A DNA stretch of 64,000 bases from Halopseudomonas sabulinigri (GTDB taxonomy: Bacteria > Pseudomonadota > Gammaproteobacteria > Pseudomonadales > Pseudomonadaceae), in contig NZ_LT629763.1 of the NCBI RefSeq assembly GCF_900105255.1, positions 1,798,001 through 1,862,000 on the forward strand, in the 5' to 3' direction. Shown here in pieces: positions 56,059 through 64,000 of this stretch (position 1 is the first letter of the stretch; each line of letters begins with the position of its first letter). A program made the position numbers and the translations under genes. The notes beneath the pieces were generated by a model. That model ran no database searches, had not been told where the DNA came from, and saw only the letters and a list, made by a program, of their open reading frames with translations.

Positions 56059-56702
56059 TAGACTTCCTCCGCCAGATCATCCAGCTTCAATTGCAGCTGC
56101 GGTCGCGCTGAAGCGTCCGGCAGGGCTTCCTGTGCCGCCTTGTAGGCATCACGTGCCTCATCGCCACGACCCAGGCTCAGTAACAGATCACCACGAATTT
56201 CTTCGCGCGTGGCACGCAGCTCGGTACCTTCAACCGGTGCCGAAAAAAGCTCCAGCGCTTCCTCCGCACGCTGCTCCTGGCCCAGCACGCGAGCCAGGCG
56301 CTGGCGCGCAACTTCCTGCAGAGTGCTGTTCTTGCTGCTGTCGATGACATCACGCAGACTTTTTTCCGCTACCGGGAAGTCCTTGGCCTCGACGGCCAGG
56401 CGGGCCTGCATGAGCGCAGCGTAATCGGCGTAGCGGGTGCTGGCGTACTCCTCGCGCAATTGGGCGGCCAGCTCTGCGGCCCGCGCCCGCGAAGCTTCGG
56501 AGTCGCTTGAGAGCACTGACTCCAGCATCGACTGGTAGAGTGTTGATGCATTGCGCGCCTGTGCGTCCTGATGATTGTTCCAGGCCTGCCAGCCAAACAC
56601 ACCGGCCAACGCAATGGCAACGCCAGTCAGCAGAGGAGCACCGTGGCGACGCCACATATCCTTGAGTTTTTCTACCTGTTCTTCTTCTGTCTCGTAAGCC
56701 AC
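56058..56702 (-). CDS. yfgM: YfgM family SecYEG-associated TPR protein
   Basis: Membrane-anchored protein of 214 residues; in E. coli YfgM partners PpiD at the SecYEG translocon. I start it at a GTG (56702) because AAGGAG lies 6 bases upstream and VAYETEEEQVEKLKDMWRRHG is the family N-terminus. There is one membrane helix (about 22-40, APLLTGVAIALAGVFGWQAW) followed by TPR-like periplasmic repeats. It lies between hisS and bamB, the usual order. Confidence 0.93.
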   Translation of the reverse strand: MAYETEEEQVEKLKDMWRRHGAPLLTGVAIALAGVFGWQAWNNHQDAQARNASTLYQSMLESVLSSDSEASRARAAELAAQLREEYASTRYADYAALMQARLAVEAKDFPVAEKSLRDVIDSSKNSTLQEVARQRLARVLGQEQRAEEALELFSAPVEGTELRATREEIRGDLLLSLGRGDEARDAYKAAQEALPDASARPQLQLKLDDLAEEV

Positions 56703-56742
56703 CCTTAACTCCTTAGCCTTCAGCAAGCGATGCGATTGTCGC

Positions 56743-58020
56743 TCAGATAATCTGTGCAAGCCGAGCCGGCAAATCCTGCCAGCTCAGATTTTCCTGTTCT
56801 TCTTCAGTACGCAGTGGCTTCAGCCCGATCTGTTGCTCGGCCACTTCGTTTTCTCCCAGCACCAGAGCGTAAAGCGCGCCCGACTTGTCCGCTTTCTTGA
56901 ACTGACTCTTGAAGCTGCCGCCCCCCGCGTGCACCACCAGGCGCAACCCTGGCAAGCGATCGCGCAGCTGCTCTGCCAGACGCAAGCCAGCCGTTACCGC
57001 AGCCTCGCCCAGCGTGACGAGATAGACATCAACCTGCCGGGCCAGTTCAGCGGGCACCTTGCCGAGGGTTTCGATCAACAGCAACAGCCGCTCGATGCCC
57101 ATGGCAAAGCCAACCGCCGGTGCCGCCTTGCCTCCCAGCTGCTCGACCAGACCATCGTAACGACCACCGGCACAGACAGTGCCTTGCGCGCCCAATTGGT
57201 CAGTCACCCATTCGAACACCGTGAGGCCGTAGTAGTCCAGCCCGCGCACCAGACGCGGGTTGATTTGGTAAGGAATGCCAATAGCATCCAGCAGCACGCG
57301 CAACTCGGTAAAGTGCGCTCGGGCCTCGTCGTTCAGATAATCCGCCAGCTTGGGGGCAGCTACCAACAACGCCTGGGTAGTTTCATTCTTGCTATCGAGA
57401 ATGCGCAGCGGGTTGCTCGCCAGCCGGCGCTGACTGTCTTCATCCAGTTGCTCAAAGCGCGCCTTGAGGTAGGTCACCAGGTCGTCGCGGTAGCGCGCGC
57501 GGTCAGCAGAGGTGCCCAGGCTATTGAGCTCCAGCTTGACCGCATCACTAATACCCAGGCGTTGCCACAGCCGCCACGACAGGGCGATGAGCTCGGCGTC
57601 GATGTCCGGACCGGTGAGATTGAAGGTTTCCACACCCACCTGATGAAACTGGCGGTAACGTCCTTTCTGCGGGCGTTCATGGCGGAACATCGGTCCGGTG
57701 TACCAGACCTTCTGACCGACACCACTACCCAACAGCCCGTGCTGCAGCATGGCGCGTACACAACCGGCCGTGCCTTCAGGGCGCAGGGTAAGCGAGTCGC
57801 CATTGCGATCATCGAAGGTGTACATCTCCTTCTCGACGATATCGGTGACTTCGCCGATGGAGCGCTTGAACAGCTCGGTAGGCTCAACAATCGGCAGGCG
57901 AATCTGCTGGTAGCCGTAGCCCGTCAGCAGGTCGGCTACGGTGCGCTCAAAGTACTGCCAGAGAGCGCTATCGGCGGGCAAAATGTCGTTCATGCCGCGC
58001 ACGGCTTGCAGGGTTTTCAA
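56743..58020 (-). CDS. hisS: Histidyl-tRNA synthetase
   Basis: Class II aminoacyl-tRNA synthetase of 425 residues. Visible are the N-terminal [12 protein letters not shown], motif 2 region [18 protein letters not shown] with [21 protein letters not shown], the histidine-specific [15 protein letters not shown], motif 3 [14 protein letters not shown], and the C-terminal anticodon-binding domain. It follows ispG by 17 bp. Confidence 0.98.
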   Translation of the reverse strand: MKTLQAVRGMNDILPADSALWQYFERTVADLLTGYGYQQIRLPIVEPTELFKRSIGEVTDIVEKEMYTFDDRNGDSLTLRPEGTAGCVRAMLQHGLLGSGVGQKVWYTGPMFRHERPQKGRYRQFHQVGVETFNLTGPDIDAELIALSWRLWQRLGISDAVKLELNSLGTSADRARYRDDLVTYLKARFEQLDEDSQRRLASNPLRILDSKNETTQALLVAAPKLADYLNDEARAHFTELRVLLDAIGIPYQINPRLVRGLDYYGLTVFEWVTDQLGAQGTVCAGGRYDGLVEQLGGKAAPAVGFAMGIERLLLLIETLGKVPAELARQVDVYLVTLGEAAVTAGLRLAEQLRDRLPGLRLVVHAGGGSFKSQFKKADKSGALYALVLGENEVAEQQIGLKPLRTEEEQENLSWQDLPARLAQII

Positions 58021-58037
58021 AGCATCTTTCCTTTCGT

Positions 58038-59150
58038 TCAGCCGCGCACTATGGTGTTGGCGTCCAGCGCCTGCTTGGCAGCAATCTTGTCGCGAATCAT
58101 TTTTTCCAGGCGATCGACCAGTTCGGCGTTGTCCACCTTCTGATCCGGCTTGCCATCCTGGTAAATAAGGTTGTTCGGCGTGCCGCCGGTGAGCCCGATA
58201 TCAGCCTCTTTCGCCTCACCCGGGCCATTCACCACACAGCCGATGACCGCCACATCCAGCGGCGTGAGCACATCATCCAGGCGGCTTTCCAACTCATTCA
58301 TGGTCTTGATCACATCAAAGTTCTGCCGCGAGCAGCTGGGGCAGGCAATGAAGTTAATGCCGCGCGAGCGCAGGTGCAGCGACTTGAGGATATCGAAACC
58401 GACCTTGATCTCTTCGACCGGGTCTGCCGCCAGGGAGATGCGGATGGTATCACCGATTCCCTCGGCCAGAAGCATGCCGAGACCAACCGCCGACTTCACT
58501 GTGCCGGAGCGCAAGCCACCGGCCTCGGTGATGCCCAGGTGCAGCGGTTGCTCAATCTGTTGCGCCAGCAGGCGGTAGGCGCCCACCGCCATGAACACAT
58601 CAGAGGCCTTGACGCTGACCTTGTAATCCTGGAAATCAAGCCGATCCAGATGGTCAACGTGGCGCATGGCCGACTCCACCAGTGCCGCCGGGGTGGGTTC
58701 GCCGTATTTTTTTTGCAGGTCCTTTTCCAGCGAACCGGCGTTTACGCCGATGCGGATCGGAATACCATTGTGGCGCGCCGCATCTACCACGGCCTTCACG
58801 CGGTCCTCACGACCGATGTTGCCCGGATTGATACGCAGGCAATCAACGCCAAGATCCGCCACCCGCAGGGCGATCTTGTAATCGAAATGAATATCGGCAA
58901 CCAGCGCCATGCGCGTTTGCTTGCGAATCTCTCCGAAAGCCTCGGCAGCTTCCATACTCGGAATGGAGATACGCACGATGTCTGCACCGGCGGCTTCAAG
59001 GCGCTGAATCTGCCCAAGCGTCGCGGCGACATCACAGGTTTCGGTGTTGGTCATGCTCTGCACTGAAATGGGCGCATCGCCCCCTACCAGTACCGAACCG
59101 ACCTTGATCTGCCGGGAAACACGGCGCTTGATCGGCGATTGATGTTGCAT
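58038..59150 (-). CDS. ispG: 4-hydroxy-3-methylbut-2-enyl-diphosphate synthase IspG
   Basis: [4Fe-4S] enzyme of the MEP isoprenoid pathway, converting MEcPP to HMBPP. It has 370 residues. The TIM-barrel half has [14 protein letters not shown] and [10 protein letters not shown]. The cluster-binding half has the CPSCSR pair and the third cysteine in [11 protein letters not shown]. It belongs to the rodZ-ispG-hisS string. Confidence 0.98.
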   Translation of the reverse strand: MQHQSPIKRRVSRQIKVGSVLVGGDAPISVQSMTNTETCDVAATLGQIQRLEAAGADIVRISIPSMEAAEAFGEIRKQTRMALVADIHFDYKIALRVADLGVDCLRINPGNIGREDRVKAVVDAARHNGIPIRIGVNAGSLEKDLQKKYGEPTPAALVESAMRHVDHLDRLDFQDYKVSVKASDVFMAVGAYRLLAQQIEQPLHLGITEAGGLRSGTVKSAVGLGMLLAEGIGDTIRISLAADPVEEIKVGFDILKSLHLRSRGINFIACPSCSRQNFDVIKTMNELESRLDDVLTPLDVAVIGCVVNGPGEAKEADIGLTGGTPNNLIYQDGKPDQKVDNAELVDRLEKMIRDKIAAKQALDANTIVRG

Positions 59151-59164
59151 AACGGAGTAACCTC

Positions 59165-60154
59165 TTACTGACCCAGGCGCAGACGAGCAACGCCCGACTG
59201 GCTCTGTTGCGGCAAGGTAACGGCCTCGCCACGATAGCGAATGGACTCAACAGCGCTGCGATCACCGATCACCAGATCCATTGCGCCCTCGTGGTCAAGA
59301 TTGATCGACTGCCCCGCCTGCATCAACGCGCTGTGCAGCACCGCACCGTTGACCGCCTTGATCTGCACCCAGCAGTTGGCGGTAAAACTGATATTCAGTG
59401 TGGCGTTACCCGCTACGGCCTCGGTCGGCGCTGCAGCGGGCTCCGCGGTATTGTCGGCCGCAGGTGTCGGCTCAACAGTGCCACCCGAGGCTGCACTGGC
59501 AGCGGCGTCGGAAACCTCTTGCGTCTGCTCTGTCGCGGCTGTAGTGGGACCCTCAGTCGACCCAGCCTCGTCGGGCGCGGCGGCGGTACTCAGACCAAGT
59601 TGCTCATCGGTGAGGCTCTCGGCCTGTTCGGCAATCGAGGGTGGCAAGGTCAGCGCGTCCACTTCCACTTCATCCAGCAGCGCGTCATCGTCAAGCGCGT
59701 CTTCATCCAGCGCATCGACCACCTGACTGGAACGGTTGTCGTACCACCAAACCACAGAGGCAACCAGCGCCAGCACAATCAGCAGGCTGACCCAACGCAT
59801 CGCACCGCCGCCACTGCGGCGCGGCTCCGCCACACGACTGATACCGCTGACCGGGCGCTCACGCGCCTCGATACCGCGGAAACGATCGAATTCTACCGCC
59901 AGCCGATTGGGATCAAGCCCCACCAGGCGCGCATAGCTGCGGATATAGCCACGCGCAAAGGTATCACCGGGAAGACGATCGTAAAGCCCGTTTTCGATGC
60001 CCTCTACCGCTGCCACCGAAATTTTCAGGTTCTGTGCAATCTCGACCTGCGTCATGCGACGCTCGGTCCGCGCGGCCCGCAGGGTATCGCCCGGGTTACT
60101 CAGACGCTGTTGTTCAGCCATGCCTGCACCTGCATCATGACGTTCGGAACTCAT
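59165..60154 (-). CDS. rodZ: Cytoskeletal membrane protein RodZ
   Basis: Bitopic protein that links MreB to the elongation machinery. It has 329 residues. The Xre-type HTH is at about 20-85 ([39 protein letters not shown]). One membrane helix spans about 118-138 ([17 protein letters not shown]). A strongly acidic stretch lies just outside the membrane (147-166, with [13 protein letters not shown]), then an Ala/Thr-rich linker and the C-terminal DUF4115 beta domain. The acidic linker may be an adaptation or simply disordered. Confidence 0.94.
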   Translation of the reverse strand: MSSERHDAGAGMAEQQRLSNPGDTLRAARTERRMTQVEIAQNLKISVAAVEGIENGLYDRLPGDTFARGYIRSYARLVGLDPNRLAVEFDRFRGIEARERPVSGISRVAEPRRSGGGAMRWVSLLIVLALVASVVWWYDNRSSQVVDALDEDALDDDALLDEVEVDALTLPPSIAEQAESLTDEQLGLSTAAAPDEAGSTEGPTTAATEQTQEVSDAAASAASGGTVEPTPAADNTAEPAAAPTEAVAGNATLNISFTANCWVQIKAVNGAVLHSALMQAGQSINLDHEGAMDLVIGDRSAVESIRYRGEAVTLPQQSQSGVARLRLGQ

Positions 60155-60156
60155 AA

Positions 60157-60906
60157 TTATTCAGACTCCATAAGCGCTTTCGCTTCAGGGCTAGCGGGGT
60201 AGAGTCGCTTGAGCTGCAGGGCATAGCTGGCGGCCCGACTGTGATCTTCAAAGCGTTTTGCCAGCTGGATACCCAGCCCCAGACTGGCTGCATTCTGACC
60301 GGACATTTCGGCAAAGGCGCGATAATGCTGCCACGCAGGTACGTAGTCCTGCGCCTGGAATTCCAGCTGCGCCAACTCCAGCAGGGCCCGTGGCTGACGG
60401 CTATTCAAGCGCAGTGACCGCTCGAAGCTTTCGCGCGCCTCGCTGGTGGCGCCCATACGCTGATAGGTCAGGCCGAGGTTTTCGAACACGCGCGAGCGCT
60501 CACTGTAGAGCGTATCTTCCGAAGCCTTCTGGAAATAGCCCAGCGCTTCCGGGTAGCGCTCCCGATCCAGCAGGAAAGCGCCGTAGTTATTCAGAATACG
60601 GGCGTTTTGCGGGTCACTGCTCAAGGCCGCGCGAAAGTGCTTTTCGGCGGTTTCGTACTCCCCTTCATACTGGAACACCAGCGCCAGCGCGGTGTTGGCG
60701 GACGCCGACTTGGGATCCAGCGCCAAGGCTTCACTCAGCGGCTTTTTCGCCCGCTCGGTCTCACCCTTTTGCAAGTAACCGAGGCCCAGTTGTATGTAGG
60801 CATCGCGCGCCTGCTCCGGGTCGACCTTGCGGCTGGTGTCGCCGGTGGTCACGCAGCCGGTCAGCAGCAGGCTCAGCGTTAACATCAGGGCTGCAGACTT
60901 ACTCAT
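60157..60906 (-). CDS. pilF: Type IV pilus pilotin PilF (PilW) TPR lipoprotein
   Basis: Outer-membrane lipoprotein that brings the PilQ secretin to the outer membrane. It has 249 residues with lipobox LLTGC (Cys18) and about six TPR motifs (for example AYIQLGLGYLQKGETERAKK, ARILNNYGAFLLDRERYPEA, NLGLTYQRMGATSEARESF). Its presence implies type IV pili, though no other pil gene is in the window. It lies 2 bp before rodZ in an operon. Confidence 0.95.
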   Translation of the reverse strand: MSKSAALMLTLSLLLTGCVTTGDTSRKVDPEQARDAYIQLGLGYLQKGETERAKKPLSEALALDPKSASANTALALVFQYEGEYETAEKHFRAALSSDPQNARILNNYGAFLLDRERYPEALGYFQKASEDTLYSERSRVFENLGLTYQRMGATSEARESFERSLRLNSRQPRALLELAQLEFQAQDYVPAWQHYRAFAEMSGQNAASLGLGIQLAKRFEDHSRAASYALQLKRLYPASPEAKALMESE

Positions 60907-60933
60907 GCGATCATCCTTCCTGGCTGAAGAGTA

Positions 60934-62085
60934 TTAGTGGTTGCTGCCGCGCGCCGGTTCCGCGCTCTCTGCTTCGGCGGCCAACTGGCGCACAGCGATA
61001 TAGCGCTCGCTGCGGCGCGTGCGATCCATCACTTGACCGACCAACTGGCCACAGGCTGCGTCGATATCCTCCCCGCGCGTAGTCCGCACGGTGACGTTAT
61101 AACCAGCCTGATGCAACATATCCTGGAAGCGGCGAATGGCATTATTGCTTGGCCGTTCGTAACCCGAATGCGGGAAGGGGTTGAAAGGTATCAGGTTGAT
61201 CTTGCAAGGAATATCGCGCAGCAGCTCGATCATTTCCGCGGCGTGCTCCGGACGGTCGTTGACGTCCTTGAGCAGGGTGTACTCAATCGTCAACGAGCGC
61301 TTCTCGCCGAGACCGGCAATGTACTTCTTGCACGCCGGCAGCAACACCTCAAGCGGGTATTTCTTGTTCAGTGGCACCAACTGGCTGCGCAACTCGTTGT
61401 TCGGCGCGTGCAGCGACAGTGCCAGGGCAACATCGGTGATCTCGCCCAGTTTCTCGATCATCGGTACCACGCCCGAGGTAGACAACGTCACCTTGCGCTT
61501 GGAGATGCCGTAACCCATGTCGTCCATCATCAACTGCATGGCATCGACGACATTGTCAAAATTCAATAGCGGCTCGCCCATGCCCATCATCACTACGTTG
61601 GTCACCGAGCGATCCACGGTAGCGGGTACAGAGCCGAAGGACTTGTTGGCGATCCACACCTGGCCAATGATTTCAGCCACGGTCAGATCACTGTTGAAGC
61701 CCTGCTTGCCGGTCGAGCAGAAGCTGCAGTCCAGCGCACAACCCGCCTGGGACGAGACACACAGCGTGCCACGCCCATTTTGCGGGATATACACCGTCTC
61801 CACGCAACTGCCCGAGGCAACCCGCACGACCCACTTGCGTGTGCCGTCGCGGGAAATATCCTCACTGACCACCTCGGGACCCCGAATCTCGGCGCAGGCC
61901 TTGAGCTTTTCGCGCAGGGCCTTACCGACATTGGTCATGTCATCGAAGTTGTCGACACCATAGTGATGAATCCATTTCATAACCTGGCCGGCACGAAAAC
62001 GCTTCTCTCCCAGTTCCTCGAAGAAAGCTTCCAGTTTCTGCTGTGTCAGACCCAGCAGATTGGTCTTGCTGGTTGCATTGGTCAT
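60934..62085 (-). CDS. rlmN: Dual-specificity RNA methyltransferase RlmN
   Basis: Radical-SAM enzyme that makes m2A2503 in 23S rRNA and m2A37 in some tRNAs. It has 383 residues from [14 protein letters not shown]; a GTG three codons earlier is possible. The cluster motif [11 protein letters not shown] (CxxxCxxC) and the substrate stretches [26 protein letters not shown] and [12 protein letters not shown] are clear, as is the catalytic cysteine in [12 protein letters not shown]. Confidence 0.98.
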   Translation of the reverse strand: MTNATSKTNLLGLTQQKLEAFFEELGEKRFRAGQVMKWIHHYGVDNFDDMTNVGKALREKLKACAEIRGPEVVSEDISRDGTRKWVVRVASGSCVETVYIPQNGRGTLCVSSQAGCALDCSFCSTGKQGFNSDLTVAEIIGQVWIANKSFGSVPATVDRSVTNVVMMGMGEPLLNFDNVVDAMQLMMDDMGYGISKRKVTLSTSGVVPMIEKLGEITDVALALSLHAPNNELRSQLVPLNKKYPLEVLLPACKKYIAGLGEKRSLTIEYTLLKDVNDRPEHAAEMIELLRDIPCKINLIPFNPFPHSGYERPSNNAIRRFQDMLHQAGYNVTVRTTRGEDIDAACGQLVGQVMDRTRRSERYIAVRQLAAEAESAEPARGSNH

Positions 62086-62123
62086 GGTGATCACATCACT
62101 TGGTTGAACAGGTAAGGATAAGC

Positions 62124-62555
62124 TTAGCGGGTACGCGGGCAGAGCTCGGTTTCGGCGAAGAAATAACCGATTTCACGTGCAGCGGAAGTTGCAGAGTCGG
62201 AACCGTGTACCGCGTTGGCGTCGATAGACTCGGCGAAGTCGGCGCGAATGGTGCCGGCAGCGGCTTCTTTCGGGTTGGTTGCGCCCATCAGGTCACGGTT
62301 CTTGAGTACCGCGCCTTCGCCTTCCAGCACTTGAACGACAACCGGACCGGAAGTCATGAAGGCAACCAGATCCTTGAAGAAAGGACGCTCTTTGTGCTCG
62401 GCGTAGAAGCCTTCGGCGTCAGACTGAGACAGCTGAACCATTTTGGCAGCAACAACGCTCAGGTTAGCCTGCTCGAAACGGCTGATGATCTGACCAACAA
62501 CGTTCTTGGCGACGGCATCGGGCTTGATGATGGACAGGGTGCGTTCAACGGCCAT
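62124..62555 (-). CDS. ndk: Nucleoside diphosphate kinase
   Basis: Equilibrates NTP pools by phosphate transfer through a histidine. It has 143 residues, the normal length. The N-terminal [15 protein letters not shown] and the active site NAVHGSDS with H117 are intact. GGAGAGTT precedes the ATG. It stands next to an iscS-like gene, whereas in P. aeruginosa I recall a full isc operon there. Confidence 0.98.
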   Translation of the reverse strand: MAVERTLSIIKPDAVAKNVVGQIISRFEQANLSVVAAKMVQLSQSDAEGFYAEHKERPFFKDLVAFMTSGPVVVQVLEGEGAVLKNRDLMGATNPKEAAAGTIRADFAESIDANAVHGSDSATSAAREIGYFFAETELCPRTR

Positions 62556-62600
62556 GTAACTCTCCAGACAGTTTTTTCGGATTGAAATGATAAAAGATGG

Positions 62601-62627
62601 TTAACCTGCGGATTATACGCAGGTTAA
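62601..62627. promoter_or_regulatory. Perfect palindrome over the ndk -10 box
   Basis: TTAACCTGCG (62601-62610) and CGCAGGTTAA (62618-62627) are perfect 10-bp inverted arms with a 7-base centre. On the minus strand the centre supplies a perfect TATAAT (62612-62617), about 55 bp upstream of the ndk ATG. No good -35 box is visible at 17 bp; TTATCT lies at 18 bp. A repressor or activator site is plausible. A hairpin ending the iscS transcript is the alternative, though no T-run follows directly. Confidence 0.6.
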
Positions 62628-62671
62628 AGACAAATAGATAACAGCAGCGCGGTTCCCGACTGGCGGCGAAT

Positions 62672-63826
62672 TCAGGCTGCCTGGCGCAGGCGCTGCACTA
62701 CCTGACAGATGATCTCGGCAGCGCGCAGGACGTCCTCTTCGCGGGTATAACGACCGAGCGACAGCCGGATAGAGCTGTGCGCCAACTCGTCATCCAGACC
62801 GATGGCACGCAGCACGTAGGAGGGCTCAACCGCCGCCGAGGTACAGGCCGAACCACTCGACAGCGCCAGGTCTTTCAGCGCCAACAGCAGCAGCTCACCA
62901 TCCACCCCGGCAAACGCGAGATTCAAATTGTGCGGCACCCGCGCCTGCGCGCTGCCGTTGAGGGTAACGTCCGGCAACGCCGCCAGGCCGGACAGCAAGC
63001 TGTCGCGCAGGCCGGCAATGCGCGCCGACTCGCTCGCCAGCAGCTTGCCGGCCAGCTCAAAGGCCGTGCCCATACCCACGATCTGGTGGGTGGCCAAGGT
63101 GCCAGAGCGCATGCCACGCTCGTGCCCACCGCCGTGAATCTGCGCTGGTAGCCGCAGCGCCAGGCCGCGGCGCACGAACAAGGCACCAATCCCTTTGGGG
63201 CCGTAGGTTTTGTGCGCGCTGAACGACATGAAGTCGACCGGCAGCGTGCGCAGGTCAATCGCCAGCTTGCCGGTCGACTGCGCGGCGTCCACGTGCATCA
63301 GCACGCCGCGGGCATGCGCCAGCGCACCCAATGCCGCAATGTCATTGATGGTGCCGATTTCGTTGTTGACGTGCATCAACGTCACCAGCACGGTGTCGTC
63401 ACGCAGCGCCGCCTGCAATTGCTCCGGGGTAATCACACCCTCAGCGCCAGGCTGCAGATAGGTCACCTCAAAGCCTTCGCGCTCCAGCTGTTGGCAACTG
63501 TCGAGCACCGCCTTGTGTTCGATTTTAGAGGTGATGATATGGCGACCGCGCTCAGCCTGCGCATGCGCCACGCCCTTGATCGCCAGGTTATCCGACTCAG
63601 TGGCGCCCGAGGTCCAGACGATTTCGCGCGGATCAGCGCCCACCAGATCAGCCACCTGACGACGCGCCAGCTCGACTGCCTCCTCGGCTTTCCAGCCGTA
63701 GAGGTGCGAGCGCGACGCCGGGTTGGCAAAGTTGCCGTCCAGCGTCAGGCAGGCCATCATTTTTTCCGCCACCAGCGGGTCGACCGGTGTGGTGGCTGCG
63801 TAATCCAGGTAAATGGGTTGCTTCAT
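62672..63826 (-). CDS. iscS: Cysteine desulfurase, IscS type, short C-terminus
   Basis: PLP enzyme that releases sulfur from cysteine for Fe-S clusters and thio-modified tRNA. It has 384 residues. The N-terminus is [18 protein letters not shown]104 stacks on PLP, K206 ([10 protein letters not shown]) binds it, and C328 (SSGSACTSA) is the sulfur carrier, at the E. coli IscS numbering. The protein stops at RLRQAA, about 20 residues before the end of E. coli IscS, so the tail that contacts IscU is missing. iscU, iscA, hscBA and fdx are not downstream; ndk is. Confidence 0.9.
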   Translation of the reverse strand: MKQPIYLDYAATTPVDPLVAEKMMACLTLDGNFANPASRSHLYGWKAEEAVELARRQVADLVGADPREIVWTSGATESDNLAIKGVAHAQAERGRHIITSKIEHKAVLDSCQQLEREGFEVTYLQPGAEGVITPEQLQAALRDDTVLVTLMHVNNEIGTINDIAALGALAHARGVLMHVDAAQSTGKLAIDLRTLPVDFMSFSAHKTYGPKGIGALFVRRGLALRLPAQIHGGGHERGMRSGTLATHQIVGMGTAFELAGKLLASESARIAGLRDSLLSGLAALPDVTLNGSAQARVPHNLNLAFAGVDGELLLLALKDLALSSGSACTSAAVEPSYVLRAIGLDDELAHSSIRLSLGRYTREEDVLRAAEIICQVVQRLRQAA

Positions 63827-63835
63827 GCGATTGCC

Positions 63836-64000
63836 TCAGCGTGCAGTGGTGTCGTTGCGTTCAGCGTCCACTGCAGCATCGGTATCGTCCTTCAACAGCT
63901 CGAAGTCCTCGCCGCCCAGTGCTGGCAGCTCTTTGGCGCAGTAATCACTGCCCAGCTCGCTGAGCGCCTTGCACATACCCTCCAGCCGGCTATCAACTGC
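63836..64000 (-). CDS. Unrecognised protein, C-terminal 54 residues only
   Basis: An open frame enters from the right edge and ends at a TGA 9 bp before the iscS-type ATG, so it is probably co-transcribed with it. The visible tail contains DSRLEGMCKALSELGSDYCAK followed by an acidic end (ELLKDDTDAAVDAE) and finishes NDTTAR. It does not match the C-terminus of IscR as I remember it. Without the rest no function can be given. Confidence 0.55.
   Translation of the reverse strand, partial: AVDSRLEGMCKALSELGSDYCAKELPALGGEDFELLKDDTDAAVDAERNDTTAR

Noticed and set aside
54673..56061. 462-codon open frame antisense to bamB and der
   Set aside because: Shadow of two clear genes; it spans a terminator hairpin between them, which a real gene would not be expected to do.
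56833..58143. 436-codon open frame antisense to hisS
   Set aside because: No family resemblance; it mirrors hisS.

Overview
The window is chromosomal DNA of a gammaproteobacterium. Four things point to Pseudomonadaceae: the complete division/cell-wall (dcw) cluster in its usual order; the run rnpB, rsmI, lpoA, yraN, diaA, dolP, sspB, sspA, petABC, rpsI, rplM beside it; the string iscS-like, ndk, rlmN, pilF, rodZ, ispG, hisS, yfgM, bamB, der; and protein sequences that read like Pseudomonas orthologues. The lineage is my inference from remembered sequences. The GC content looks moderately high, and a Halopseudomonas-like or marine pseudomonad is possible but not proven. I see no tRNA, rRNA, insertion sequence, prophage, CRISPR array or integrase, so this is almost entirely core genome.

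Layout. 1-16.2 kb (minus strand): the dcw cluster, mraZ-rsmH-ftsL-ftsI-murE-murF-mraY-murD-ftsW-murG-murC-ddlB-ftsQ-ftsA-ftsZ. It builds lipid II and assembles the divisome. Genes are mostly overlapping and sit behind one strong sigma-70 promoter that overlaps a ladder of 10-bp MraZ boxes. 16.4-16.75 kb: RNase P RNA. 16.8-21.2 kb: rsmI, then divergent lpoA-yraN-diaA-dolP (envelope and replication housekeeping). 21.3-26.2 kb (minus): sspB/sspA, the cytochrome bc1 genes petABC, and ribosomal proteins L13 and S9. 26.5-31.2 kb: an aldo/keto reductase, a GlxA-type AraC regulator, zapE, an alpha/beta hydrolase and the membrane-anchored yhcB (zapG).

31.2-34.7 kb (plus): a four-gene MCE lipid-transport operon (STAS-MlaE permease, ATPase, MCE protein, PqiC-type lipoprotein). 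34.8-38.4 kb (minus): the least ordinary locus. It encodes a 936-residue exported membrane protein with a predicted cytoplasmic AAA ATPase, translationally coupled to a small MscS-type channel. 38.6-44.2 kb: a monooxygenase-fold protein divergent from an AraC regulator, a TonB-dependent siderophore receptor with a Fur-like box, and an orphan OpgG/OpgD glucan protein. 44.3-53.3 kb: guaBA, xseA, an M23 peptidase, leuA, and an HxlR regulator divergent from an Old Yellow Enzyme with a perfect palindrome between them.

53.4-64 kb (minus): der, bamB, yfgM, hisS, ispG, rodZ, pilF, rlmN, ndk, an iscS-like cysteine desulfurase without the usual C-terminal tail or isc neighbours, and the end of an unrecognised gene.

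The best candidates for something undescribed are the AAA/MscS pair at 34.8-38.4 kb, the isolated short IscS, and several perfect inverted repeats in promoter regions (ndk, hxlR/OYE, guaB-guaA).
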